Below, one piece after another: positions 26,536-35,846 of a stretch of 64,000 bases of DNA; position 1 is the first letter of the stretch; every line of letters starts with the position of its first letter. The translations under genes and the position numbers were made by a program. The stretch is taken from NCBI GenBank assembly GCA_028280065.1, contig JANQMN010000105.1, positions 62,001 to 126,000 on the forward strand, read 5' to 3'. This DNA comes from Hahella sp. Its GTDB lineage: Bacteria > Pseudomonadota > Gammaproteobacteria > Pseudomonadales > Oleiphilaceae. Under the pieces are notes generated by a model, which worked only from the letters and a program-made list of their open reading frames with translations, ran no database searches and was not told the DNA's origin.

Positions 26536-26553
26536 TATTAGAAAAATCTAATA
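26536..26553. promoter_or_regulatory. Perfect AT-rich inverted repeat upstream of the persulfide reductase
   Basis: TATTAGA-AAAA-TCTAATA, 7-bp arms with 4-base spacer, centred 28 bases upstream of the ATG. AT-rich dyads of this kind are bound by ArsR-family sulfide sensors such as BigR and SqrR, which control similar genes. No such regulator gene is present in the window, so the link is inference. Confidence 0.45.
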
Positions 26554-26706
26554 TAATGGAGATAGTATAAGCGCTGAATGATTTAGAGCAAAGTAGGAAA
26601 GGATCTGGAATCAGACATTGACAGTTCGTTAACTGGTCTGGGTTCAAGACATAGGCGTACAATTCGTGCAACCAGGCTGACTTGATCTGATTATCGGCAC
26701 AGGATT

Positions 26707-28932
26707 ATGGTAAGTTCGCAGCTATCTTCTAAGCGCATCTTTTGGGTTGTGCTGTGTATCTGCAGCCAATGCTGCTTGGTGTTTTTTCCCCGAGCTGCCG
26801 CAGTGGATGCTGCCCCAGTGGATGCTGCCCCAGTGGAGACTGCCGCAGTGGAGACTGCCGCAGTGGAGACTGCCGCAGATTCAATGGCAGCCTACCCAAT
26901 GGCATCCGCACCGCCTGCCGATTCTTCCGGTATTGGAGCCTTGGTTAAAACCCCCCATATCCAGGTTCGGTTGATTTCCGAGCTGGTGGAAGTGCCTCCC
27001 GGACAGAAGTTTTGGGTCGCGTTACGCCAGCAGATCATACCAAACTGGCATACCTATTGGCGTAATCCGGGAGATTCCGGCGAACCGACGGATATCGACT
27101 GGAACCTGCCCCCCGATTGGGAAGCGTCCGCAATTCACTGGCCGGTGCCGCATCGAATTCCCGTCGGTCCTCTGATGAATTTCGGGTATAGCGATGAAGT
27201 CTGGTTACTGTCGGAGCTTACCGCCCCGGAGGATCTTAAAGTTGGCCAACCGGTGGAAATACAGGCAAATGCATACTGGTTGGTATGCGAGGAAGTCTGC
27301 ATTCCCGAGGAAGGAAACTTGACTTTAACCCTAAAAGCCGGCGATCGATCCCTGCCAGGCGCTCATGCGCAAACTATACGTTTTGCTGAATCTCAATTGC
27401 CAGGGGAATTCAGCGGAGAAATCGGTTATGCCTTAAGCCCGGACGGATTGCAGTTGCAGTTCGATAATCCTCTGAACGCCAATCCTATAAGAGTGGAATA
27501 TTTCCCTTTTCTTCCGGATGTTGTCGATCATGCCGCGCCCCAAGATGTGAGCCAGCACGGGAATCGGATAACGCTCTCAGTCGCCAGCCGGTTTGCTGCC
27601 CGACAGGATAATCTCGCCGGTTTATTGGTTGTGGGCGGACATTCCGGGGAGCGGGATAATGTAAGGGGCTACCGTATCCAGACAGGGCAGATTTCACCCT
27701 TGGAACCGGCACCAGCAACGCAAACGCGTCTCCATCCCGGCCTGGTTCTACTGATGGCCTTGGCTGGCGGCATGATTTTGAACCTCATGCCCTGCGTCTT
27801 CCCCGTGTTATCCATCAAGGTGCTTGCCCTGGTGGACCTTGCTGCCGAATCGAGGACTTCCAGAACCAATACCTTGATACATGGCCTTGTTTACGGCGTT
27901 GGGATTATTTCCGGTTTTCTTATGCTGGCCGCTATTCTGATTGCGCTTCGCGCTTTCGGGGTTGCAGCCGGGTGGGGCTTCCAGTTACAAAATCCGCTGA
28001 TCGTACTGCTGCTGGCATGGCTTTTCTTCGTCATCGGGCTGAATCTCGCTGGAAAGTTTGAGTTTGGCAGCGGTTTATCCGGTGCAGGTGAGAAGCTGCT
28101 CAAAGGCGGTGGGATGAAACAGTCGTTTTTCACCGGGCTGCTGGCAACTGTTGTCGCCAGCCCCTGCACAGCGCCGTTTATGGGGGTTGCTCTCGGCTAT
28201 GCGATCCTTCAGCCCGGTTGGATCGCCATGTCGATTTTCGCCATTTTGGGGTTGGGAATGGCATTTCCCTTTATCCTGCTTTGCGCTTTTCCAGGTTGGC
28301 TCCGTAGGCTACCGAAACCCGGCCCCTGGATGTTGCGTTTCAAGGAAATTTTAGCCATTCCTATGTGGCTTACTTCTGCCTGGTTGGTTTGGGTACTTGT
28401 GAGTCAAGTTGGTGCGGATGCCGTGTTGTTCGCCTCCTGCGGAGTCCTGATTATCATCAGCCTAATCTGGTTTAATAAGCTCAATCGTAAGTATTATCGG
28501 TGGTTCGGACAGGTCTGCCTGTCCGCCATGCTGATTGCCGCTATGTTTTTATTACCGCCTGTTCGGGGGGATGTAGAAGCCGACCAGGGCAATTGGCTGG
28601 CGTTTTCGGAAAAGCGTCTTGCCGATGCCCGGCGCGAGGGGCCGGTATTCGTGAATTTTACCGCTGATTGGTGCATTACCTGTAAAGCCAATGAGCAAGT
28701 CGCGCTACATCGGGCGGCCGTAAACCAACTGTTCGACGAAAAAGGCGTAGCCTTACTCAAAGCAGATTGGACCAGGCGTGATGCGGATATCGCCAGCGCA
28801 TTGGAAAAGTTTGGCCGGTCCGGCGTACCACTGTATTTGTGGTATGCGGGCCCGGAAGTGGAGGAACCGGAAATCCTTCCGCAATTATTAACGGAAGCAA
28901 TGCTGTTAGATCGACTAACGCGCTTACCTTAA
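26707..28932 (+). CDS. dsbD: DsbD/ScsB-type thiol:disulfide interchange protein
   Basis: A 741-residue protein. Signal peptide, then a linker with five 5-residue repeats (VDAAP x2, VETAA x3; residues 33-57). A periplasmic domain contains the Cys pair VCEEVC. The CcdA-like membrane domain (about 345-615) carries LMPCVFP and SPCTAPFMG, and the thioredoxin-like C-terminus has WCITC. It moves electrons from cytoplasmic thioredoxin to periplasmic partners. The redoxin gene just downstream is a likely partner. Function confident; target unknown. Confidence 0.9.
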   Translation: MVSSQLSSKRIFWVVLCICSQCCLVFFPRAAAVDAAPVDAAPVETAAVETAAVETAADSMAAYPMASAPPADSSGIGALVKTPHIQVRLISELVEVPPGQKFWVALRQQIIPNWHTYWRNPGDSGEPTDIDWNLPPDWEASAIHWPVPHRIPVGPLMNFGYSDEVWLLSELTAPEDLKVGQPVEIQANAYWLVCEEVCIPEEGNLTLTLKAGDRSLPGAHAQTIRFAESQLPGEFSGEIGYALSPDGLQLQFDNPLNANPIRVEYFPFLPDVVDHAAPQDVSQHGNRITLSVASRFAARQDNLAGLLVVGGHSGERDNVRGYRIQTGQISPLEPAPATQTRLHPGLVLLMALAGGMILNLMPCVFPVLSIKVLALVDLAAESRTSRTNTLIHGLVYGVGIISGFLMLAAILIALRAFGVAAGWGFQLQNPLIVLLLAWLFFVIGLNLAGKFEFGSGLSGAGEKLLKGGGMKQSFFTGLLATVVASPCTAPFMGVALGYAILQPGWIAMSIFAILGLGMAFPFILLCAFPGWLRRLPKPGPWMLRFKEILAIPMWLTSAWLVWVLVSQVGADAVLFASCGVLIIISLIWFNKLNRKYYRWFGQVCLSAMLIAAMFLLPPVRGDVEADQGNWLAFSEKRLADARREGPVFVNFTADWCITCKANEQVALHRAAVNQLFDEKGVALLKADWTRRDADIASALEKFGRSGVPLYLWYAGPEVEEPEILPQLLTEAMLLDRLTRLP
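26803..26877 (+). repeat. 15-bp tandem repeats inside dsbD
   Basis: Five in-frame 15-bp units: GTGGATGCTGCCCCA twice then GTGGAGACTGCCGCA three times. They encode VDAAP or VETAA in the linker after the signal peptide. Copy-number change would alter linker length by 5 residues without breaking the frame. Confidence 0.9.
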
Positions 28933-28972
28933 GCGGTAGCGTTTGGAATGGTAAAGCCACTGGAGGAGAACC

Positions 28973-29602
28973 ATGCAAGCAACTGCAATGATTTCATCGC
29001 GACTACTGTTAACTATTTGTGCATTCACTATTTGTCTGTTTATCCCGTACAGCCTTCTGGCTGCGCCGGTTGTCGGTAAGGCGGCGCCCCAGTTCAGTCT
29101 TCCCGACAGCAATGGGATAACCCACAACCTTGCTGACTATCAGGGCAAGACCGTGATCTTGGAATGGACCAACCATGACTGTCCCTATGTTCGTAAGCAT
29201 TACACGAGTAATAATATGCAGGATTTGCAAAAAGACATGACCGATGAGGGAGTCGTCTGGTTGTCGGTGATATCCTCTCGTCCCGGTTCCCAAGGCTATG
29301 TTAAACCCAAGAAAGCGAATGAACTGACGGCTTCGAGAGATGCCTATCCTACAGCCGTGCTATTGGACCCCGCCGGTGATGTCGGGCGTGCTTATGATGC
29401 GCGGACGACTCCCCATATGTATATAATCAACCCGGAAGGCACTTTGGTGTATATGGGGGCGATCGATGACAAACCTTCTGCCAGAGTGAGCAGTCTCGAG
29501 GGCGCCAATAACTATGTGCGGGCGGCAATGGCGGACCTGCAAGCCGGCAAAGCCGTGCAAGTCGCGCAGTCCACACCCTATGGCTGTAGCGTTAAATATT
29601 AG
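28973..29602 (+). CDS. Exported thioredoxin-fold redoxin
   Basis: A 209-residue AhpC/TSA-type protein with a signal peptide (cleaved near LLAAPV). Motif WTNHDCPYVRKHY has a single Cys in place of CxxC, as in a group of periplasmic redoxins. A second Cys occurs near the C-terminus (YGCSVKY), a candidate resolving residue. Strong ribosome site GGAGGAG, 40 bases after dsbD, so the two form an operon and may exchange electrons. Confidence 0.86.
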   Translation: MQATAMISSRLLLTICAFTICLFIPYSLLAAPVVGKAAPQFSLPDSNGITHNLADYQGKTVILEWTNHDCPYVRKHYTSNNMQDLQKDMTDEGVVWLSVISSRPGSQGYVKPKKANELTASRDAYPTAVLLDPAGDVGRAYDARTTPHMYIINPEGTLVYMGAIDDKPSARVSSLEGANNYVRAAMADLQAGKAVQVAQSTPYGCSVKY

Positions 29603-29779
29603 AAAAGCAGCCTCACCTGCCAATCTTTGAGGCTTGGCGAAGCCCATGCCTGGTCATTCGGCTCCGGCTTCGTTCAAGCCCGACCACCTTCCTTCCAAAC
29701 CAAGAAATAGTTAAACTTTAGGAAAAACGCATATAAGAATGCGATTTTCGAAACTTTCGTATAAATTGAAGGATTCCCA

Positions 29780-30205
29780 ATGGAGAATTTCACCCCTGTA
29801 TCCGCCCTCGTCGGAGGTGCATTGATTGGTTTGTCTGCCGCCTTACTGCTGTTTCTGAAAGGAAGAATTGCCGGAATTTCCGGAATTGTCCGCGGAATTA
29901 TAATCCCGGAACAGGGAGACTTCCTCTGGCGCTTGGTGTTTCTGGCTGGGCTCATTGCCGGTGGCGTACTCTACCAACTCGCCGGTGGAGACGTCGCCCA
30001 TATTCAAGCGGTGGTAGATAAGCCGCTGATTGTATTGGGTGGCCTGATTGTGGGCATCGGCACTACATTAGGCTCCGGATGCACCAGCGGACACGGCGTG
30101 TGCGGCATTGCGCGCATGTCACCGAGATCAATTGCCGCAACACTCACTTTTATGGCGACCGGAGTGATCACGGTCTTCATTGTAAGACATATCATAGGAG
30201 GCTAG
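29780..30205 (+). CDS. YeeE/YedE-family membrane protein, first half
   Basis: A 141-residue protein with four hydrophobic segments and the family signature GCTSGHGVCGI. YeeE/YedE (TsuA) proteins move thiosulfate or other reduced sulfur across the inner membrane; here the family is split into two short genes as in the PmpA/PmpB pairs. AAGGA precedes the ATG. The next gene follows after 2 bases. Confidence 0.88.
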   Translation: MENFTPVSALVGGALIGLSAALLLFLKGRIAGISGIVRGIIIPEQGDFLWRLVFLAGLIAGGVLYQLAGGDVAHIQAVVDKPLIVLGGLIVGIGTTLGSGCTSGHGVCGIARMSPRSIAATLTFMATGVITVFIVRHIIGG

Positions 30206-30207
30206 CG

Positions 30208-30669
30208 ATGCAGGTGAAGCGAGGATTGTTTTCGGCTTTTGCAACCGGGTTGTTGTTCGGTCTCGGACTTTGTATTTCGCAAATGATCGATCCTGCCAAG
30301 GTCATCAACTTTCTGGATCTGGCAGGAAACTGGGATCCCAGCCTGGCCTTGGTCATGGGGGCGGCATTGGGACTTAATTTTTTCGCTACCAAAGTGATTC
30401 TAAAGCGCCCGGCACCGCTTTTTAGCGATGTTTTTCGATTACCCACAAAACAGGAAATCGACCGAAAACTTATTGCCGGATCGGCATTATTCGGTATCGG
30501 ATGGGGGCTGGCAGGCTATTGTCCGGGACCGGCGTTGACCTCTCTAAGCTTTGTCAACTTCGATATTCTGCTCCTGGTTGGCGCATATGTTCTTGGGACA
30601 GGGCTCGGTGTTCTGATCAACAAAAGCTGGAAAGACCAAAAGGCCGACAAGGCGGAAGCAGTCTTTTAA
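30208..30669 (+). CDS. YeeE/YedE-family membrane protein, second half
   Basis: A 153-residue partner of the preceding protein. Signature GWGLAGYCPGPAL is the second-half hallmark, with four or five membrane segments. The ATG at 30208 is chosen because AGGAGG lies 7 bases before it; the frame is open upstream but overlaps the previous gene. Together the pair should form one pore for sulfur compounds. Confidence 0.88.
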   Translation: MQVKRGLFSAFATGLLFGLGLCISQMIDPAKVINFLDLAGNWDPSLALVMGAALGLNFFATKVILKRPAPLFSDVFRLPTKQEIDRKLIAGSALFGIGWGLAGYCPGPALTSLSFVNFDILLLVGAYVLGTGLGVLINKSWKDQKADKAEAVF

Positions 30670-30844
30670 TTAAAACTTAGATTCAGAATCCAGGTTAAAG
30701 GTTAACCATCTGAGGTTGAGGCGCAGTGGTTCACAGTTTTCTTACCGGTTATTTGGCACACTTCGTCCTATTGTAACCATATGTAATCGGCAAGGCTCGT
30801 ATGAGATATGCGCCTTGCCAGACAGAAAACGCCAGGCCTTGAAC

Positions 30845-31867
30845 ATGCGCACGCAAAAATACCTTTCGTCTCTAATTCTGTTGCTGTCCTTTAGTTTTTC
30901 ATCCTTCTTGGCCTTTGGTCTGGAGTCCGGCCATAGCACCAGAACTTTTTGTGTCTGGGACCCTGTCGGTGCAGGTGGACCGGTCATGCGTATGGTTCGG
31001 GATTCCACCCCAAAGGCATTGACCTGGGGAATTGCCTGGAAGCTAGAGGCTTATACGGACGACAAGATTGCCGCCAACGATTTTAAGGCCGGCAAATGTG
31101 ATGCGGTGCTGCTCACTGAAATAGCGGTTAGAGAGTTTAACGGCTTTACCGGAACCCTCGGCGCAATCGGCGCAATTCCAGGTCACACCGAACTTAAAAC
31201 GTTAATGGCTACCCTCGCCAAGCCCAAAGCGGCGAAACTTATGATTGAAGGCAATTATGAAGTCGCCGGGATTGTGCCCATCGGTTCGGTGTTTATTTTT
31301 GTTCGTGACCGTGCGTTAGATAGCCTGGATAAGTTTCAAGGTAAGAAAATGGCGGTTCTTAACAACGATCCGGTCGGTGTCAATATGGTAAGGAAGGTGG
31401 GCGGTTCGGTGGTAGGCGCAAGTCTCAGCAGTTTTGCCGGTTTTTTCAACAACGGCAGTGTGGATATGATTTTTGCCCCGGCTGTCGCCTATGAAACCAT
31501 GGAGCTTTACAAGGGAGTCGGCCAGCAGGGCGGTATAATCTCCTATCCGCTTTTGCATACGTCCATGCAGATTGTTATTCATCGGGACAAGTTCCCCGAG
31601 ACCTTTGGACAGCAAATGCGTAGCTATGTACATAGCCGTTTCGATGAAATGGCGACTGTCGTGAAAGCGGCTGAAAAATCCATCCCCGAGTCCAATTGGG
31701 TGAGTATTGAACCGACCCAACGAACCGACTATGACCGATTTATGCGTGAATCCAGAATCGCCTTGATGAATGACGGACTCTACGATGCGCGGGCGTTGAA
31801 GCTGATGAAAAAAGTCCGTTGTCACCACCAGCCTGCCGCTGGGGAATGCACCTCAAACGAAGAATAG
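30845..31867 (+). CDS. Putative solute-binding protein (DUF6091-like)
   Basis: A 340-residue exported protein. Signal peptide cleaved near LAFGLES, then TFCVWDPVGAGGPVMRM and a two-lobed binding-protein fold; Cys residues at CKA and CDA type positions (NDFKAGKCDAVLLTE). Similar proteins in gammaproteobacteria are annotated as putative solute-binding proteins without known ligand. ATG at 30845 is chosen because the signal peptide begins there; the frame is open about 43 codons upstream but that part is not hydrophobic. No permease nearby. Confidence 0.72.
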   Translation: MRTQKYLSSLILLLSFSFSSFLAFGLESGHSTRTFCVWDPVGAGGPVMRMVRDSTPKALTWGIAWKLEAYTDDKIAANDFKAGKCDAVLLTEIAVREFNGFTGTLGAIGAIPGHTELKTLMATLAKPKAAKLMIEGNYEVAGIVPIGSVFIFVRDRALDSLDKFQGKKMAVLNNDPVGVNMVRKVGGSVVGASLSSFAGFFNNGSVDMIFAPAVAYETMELYKGVGQQGGIISYPLLHTSMQIVIHRDKFPETFGQQMRSYVHSRFDEMATVVKAAEKSIPESNWVSIEPTQRTDYDRFMRESRIALMNDGLYDARALKLMKKVRCHHQPAAGECTSNEE

Positions 31868-31883
31868 CTTTTTGACGCTATTC
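31862..31883 (+). terminator. Hairpin at the end of the solute-binding gene
   Basis: GAATAGC and GCTATTC form a perfect 7-bp stem with an 8-base T-rich loop across the stop codon. It is located between convergent genes. Weak terminator candidate. Confidence 0.4.
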
Positions 31884-31939
31884 TCCGGTTATAAGAGTTC
31901 TTGTTGGTCGAACCAACCGAGAGTTCAATCATCTGACTA

Positions 31940-34900
31940 TCAGTTGATCTTTAAGGCGCGTTCACCAAGGTTGCCGTATCGATGGTAGGTATGGCACACA
32001 CTCTGATTGAGCGTCACATGCAGTAATTCAATTCGGCCCTCCATCAATACCGGGGCACAGCAGACATAAAATCCGGTTTTTGCGGCCGCCTTAAAGACAC
32101 TGGTTGGCACTCTGTTTGGCGCGGCATAGCGAATTCTGGCGATATGAGGGATTCTGCTGATCAACTCCTGATCCGATTCCCAATAGAGGGGCAGACCTCC
32201 AGTGAGTTTTTCGCCTTCTTTGCTGCTTAGAAAATTCACCACCGCATTGTCCAGCTCATGGGGGATACTGACGATCAGGGAGTTGCCGACAATCAGCACC
32301 GCTGCGATGCGCGCCAACACATCAAACAGGCTGTCTGCGGCATGGAGCCGCACGACCACTTTTCCCAGCGGCAGGTAGCGCAGGATATTGTCTTGGCCGC
32401 GAATATTGAAATAGTCGTTTTCAGCGGAAAATTCTCTCTCATAGTGGTAGAGGTAACTGGAAATCGCCCGCACGGTCTTATCTATATCCTGATTGTTGTC
32501 GGCAAATGCCTGCCAGCGAACCTTTAATTTCCACTCTCTGGCTAACCGCAACAAGCGGCTGTCTTGTCGAATCGCACCGACCTCCGGTGTAGTGTTATCT
32601 TTAAAGCGCATAAACTGGGCGGTATAGTTCGGTGAACCGGCTTTGATCGCCGGGCCGATAGCGGACTTTTTCATGCCGCCAAAGGGCTGGCGCAAGGTAA
32701 TCGCGCCGGTTGTTCCCCGGTTGATATAGAGATTGCCGGCTTCAATGCGTGATTTCCAAAAGTCGATTTCCCTGGCGTCCAGGCTTTCGATACCGGAAGT
32801 CAGGCCGTAGCCGGTCAGATTGACCAGGCTGATGGCATGTTCGAGATTTTCCGCGCACATCACTGCCAGCACAGGACCGAAAAATTCGGTCATATGAGTT
32901 CTGCTGCCGGAGGAAACATTCCACTTAATCCCTGGCGACCAAAGGTAGGGGTTACTTTCTAGATTTTCCGGTTGCAGAGCCCAGGATTCGCCGGGTTCAA
33001 GGGTTTGCAGGGCATCGGCCAGGTCTCCCGAAGGCGGTCGAATCAACGGCCCCATTTTATGCCTGAAATCCCAGGCCGATCCGGTGCTGAAACTTTTCGC
33101 GGCATCGATCAACTGGCGTTTGAAATTCGGGTCTTCATAGACCTCCCGTTCCAAAATTAACAGGGATGTGGCGCTGCATTTCTGGCCGGTATTGCCGAAG
33201 GCGGAATAGATCACGTTTTTCACCGCCTGGTCGCGGTCCGACATGACCGTGACAATAGTTGCGTTCTTGCCGCCGGTTTCTGCGGCAAGGAACAAGCTGG
33301 GTTTTTGCTCCAACATGCGCAACCCGGTGTCGGTGCCGCCGGTCAAGATGACAAAGTCAATATCCGGATGCCCAACCAGTTTCGAACCTACCGACGAGCC
33401 GGGGCAGGGAGCGAATTGCAATACGGTTTTGGGTACACCGGCAGACCAGAAGCATTTGCAAAGTTCCCAGGCGACCAGCACGGAATCCGACGCCGGTTTG
33501 AATATAACGGTATTTCCCGCGGCCAACGAAGCCACAATACCGCCACAGGGAATGGCAATCGGGAAGTTCCATGGGGATACCACCACGCCAACGCCTTTGC
33601 CTTCTCCCTCTACAGTATCGATATCCAAAAAGTGTTTAACGGAAAGTGGGTAATATTCACAGAAATCGACCGCTTCGGATACTTCTACATCGGCCTCGGT
33701 AAACACTTTGCCGGTGTTGGCGGCGGCTGCACCGATCAAATCTCCTCGGGCTTCTCTGATCGCCGTCGCCACCTTGGCGAGGATGGCGTGTCTTGCCGCA
33801 TGATCCATGGTTCGCCAACCTTCAGGATCGGCTTTCGCGGTTGCCACACATTGTTCGATATCATCGGCGTTGGCCAACCGATAACGGGCGACGCAGATAC
33901 TGTCGTTATACTGGGAGGGATCTATGCATTTTTTTATATCCCGGTCTTCCAAGACTTCTTGTCCGGCAATGACTAAGGGAATCTCAATAGCTTCGCTATC
34001 CCTATTAAACACCCAGTTGGATCGGATTTGTGCGGCCCAGTCCCGATTGGCATGCAAAGACCAGTCGGTGTCCGGTTCATTGACGAACTCGCCGGTTTGA
34101 TTTGTGCCGATGTTATCCGCAAATCTTTCGGTTAGGCGATTCTGTGTCCTATTGGGCACCTGGCGGGCACGTGCCATCTGATTCAACGAAGTAAGAAATT
34201 GATTCTTCAGAAATTGCCATTCGGGCGTTCCGGTTTGAAGTTCCGGGGCATAGCGGAGGAAATTTTCCGGCGCGGTATTTTCATCAAGCCGCCGAATCAG
34301 GTAGGCAATGGCATTAATGAATTGCTCGTGCTTCGCTACAGGGGCGTATAACAAAACATCCTGGGTGGTTTCTATCATCGCCCGTCGAACGTGGTCGGCC
34401 ATACCCTCCAGCATTTCAAAGTCGACGTATTCCAGCACGTCTTGTTTCATTGCCACTTGGAAGGCGAATGCGGATTCAAACAGATTATGGGACGCAATGC
34501 CGAGATGGACCGCCTCGATATGCGCCTTTTCCATGCCATACAGCACCATTCTTTTATAGTTGGCATCCACATCCGTTTTATTGTCATAGGTCGCCAGCGG
34601 CCAGTTGTGCATCTCTGCATCGACCATTTCCATCTCCATGTTGGCGCCTTTGACAATCCGGATCTTAATCGGACTGCCGCCGCTTTCAATACGCTGCTTC
34701 GCCCATTCGGTCAGGCGCTTCTGGATGGCAAGCGAGTCCGGCAGGTAAGCCTGTAGGACAATGCCCGCCTTGTGGTGCTTGAAATCCTCCTGATCCAGCG
34801 TCTGCATAAATGCCGCTGTGGTAATTTCCAGGTCGTGGTATTCCTCCATGTCCAGATTCACGAACTTTGGAACTTGCTTACCGTTGCTACGCTGGAACTT

Positions 34901-35548
34901 GTTGCTTTGCGCGGTGTGGTATAGTTGGGAGAGCCGCTCAACCAGGACATTAACGGTATGATCGAATGCGATGGGCAGAATCTGCGAATAAATCGTGGAT
35001 ATTTTTACCGAAATGTACTCGATGGAAGGATCTTCCAGATCGGTAATATTGGTTTTCAATCGGGCAGCGGCCTCTTCCTCGCCTAACAGCGCTTCTCCCA
35101 GGTGATTGAGATTGACCCGGATTCCTTCCGACTTTCTGTGGCTAAGATGTGCGTTTAACGGTTCGTATTCACCGGCAAGAATCGCCTGTTCGCTAAACTT
35201 ACGCATTTTCTTGACGATTTGTGGAACCGAGATAGAAGAGAAGGCAGTTCCGACCAGTAGGAACAGTCGCACCAGTAGCTTTTCCGATAACGAAAAGAAT
35301 TCGGGTATCGGGTTGTTTTTCAGTGTATGGAGAATTTGATCCGCTACGCGCTTATGATTTCCTGATCGAAACGACTGGTCAATTAAGCCGGTGAGCACGG
35401 CCTTATCGGAAGGGTGTTTGAGCAAACCGGCCATCTGCGATTGAAAGGTGCGCTCTCGCTCTTCGATTAATTGGTTGGCACGTTGTTGCCAGGTTTCAGC
35501 AAGTTTGACTGCATCATCCGCGACCTGCTTAAGATCGTTTTCATCCAT
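31940..35548 (-). CDS. putA: Bifunctional proline dehydrogenase / glutamate-semialdehyde dehydrogenase
   Basis: A 1202-residue PutA that oxidises proline to glutamate. N-terminal FAD proline dehydrogenase barrel (about 170-480, with RIVKGANMEMEM), then the aldehyde dehydrogenase domain (about 540-1010) with catalytic Cys in NTGQKCSA and Glu in AETGGKNA. A C-terminal ALDH-fold-like domain follows. The N-terminal ribbon-helix-helix DNA-binding domain of E. coli PutA is absent, so this is a non-regulatory (type B-like) PutA. Monocistronic. Confidence 0.95.
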   Translation of the reverse strand: MDENDLKQVADDAVKLAETWQQRANQLIEERERTFQSQMAGLLKHPSDKAVLTGLIDQSFRSGNHKRVADQILHTLKNNPIPEFFSLSEKLLVRLFLLVGTAFSSISVPQIVKKMRKFSEQAILAGEYEPLNAHLSHRKSEGIRVNLNHLGEALLGEEEAAARLKTNITDLEDPSIEYISVKISTIYSQILPIAFDHTVNVLVERLSQLYHTAQSNKFQRSNGKQVPKFVNLDMEEYHDLEITTAAFMQTLDQEDFKHHKAGIVLQAYLPDSLAIQKRLTEWAKQRIESGGSPIKIRIVKGANMEMEMVDAEMHNWPLATYDNKTDVDANYKRMVLYGMEKAHIEAVHLGIASHNLFESAFAFQVAMKQDVLEYVDFEMLEGMADHVRRAMIETTQDVLLYAPVAKHEQFINAIAYLIRRLDENTAPENFLRYAPELQTGTPEWQFLKNQFLTSLNQMARARQVPNRTQNRLTERFADNIGTNQTGEFVNEPDTDWSLHANRDWAAQIRSNWVFNRDSEAIEIPLVIAGQEVLEDRDIKKCIDPSQYNDSICVARYRLANADDIEQCVATAKADPEGWRTMDHAARHAILAKVATAIREARGDLIGAAAANTGKVFTEADVEVSEAVDFCEYYPLSVKHFLDIDTVEGEGKGVGVVVSPWNFPIAIPCGGIVASLAAGNTVIFKPASDSVLVAWELCKCFWSAGVPKTVLQFAPCPGSSVGSKLVGHPDIDFVILTGGTDTGLRMLEQKPSLFLAAETGGKNATIVTVMSDRDQAVKNVIYSAFGNTGQKCSATSLLILEREVYEDPNFKRQLIDAAKSFSTGSAWDFRHKMGPLIRPPSGDLADALQTLEPGESWALQPENLESNPYLWSPGIKWNVSSGSRTHMTEFFGPVLAVMCAENLEHAISLVNLTGYGLTSGIESLDAREIDFWKSRIEAGNLYINRGTTGAITLRQPFGGMKKSAIGPAIKAGSPNYTAQFMRFKDNTTPEVGAIRQDSRLLRLAREWKLKVRWQAFADNNQDIDKTVRAISSYLYHYEREFSAENDYFNIRGQDNILRYLPLGKVVVRLHAADSLFDVLARIAAVLIVGNSLIVSIPHELDNAVVNFLSSKEGEKLTGGLPLYWESDQELISRIPHIARIRYAAPNRVPTSVFKAAAKTGFYVCCAPVLMEGRIELLHVTLNQSVCHTYHRYGNLGERALKIN

Positions 35549-35846
35549 TACATTTGCCCTATTATTATTTAGTAACGTTGAGTACTCGACGATTTTGTCG
35601 TTGAGAATGTGAGTAAACTGGGATCACCAGTTTGGTATCAGGATAGAATAGAGAAAATCGTCTCAGGTTCAAGGTTTTTCAAGAAAGCTGTAGTGCGAAC
35701 TCCTTATGCCAGCTGGATTCAACAGAAAGTACAAAAACTAATGTTTTTAGCCGCGCTTTCCTTTTGGCCTCATCGGAAGTGTAAACCTCCTGCGGATGAA
35801 TAAATTGTCCACCTTATTGAACAAAGGCGTTCTCCGGCGGGTTTGA
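35549..35846. other. Intergenic region, 298 bases
   Basis: Promoter side of putA. A 64-codon open frame (35609-35803, plus) lacks a ribosome site or any recognisable domain and is not called. Confidence 0.45.

Noticed and set aside
35609-35803. 64-codon open frame, plus strand
   Set aside because: No recognisable protein features; within the putA promoter region.
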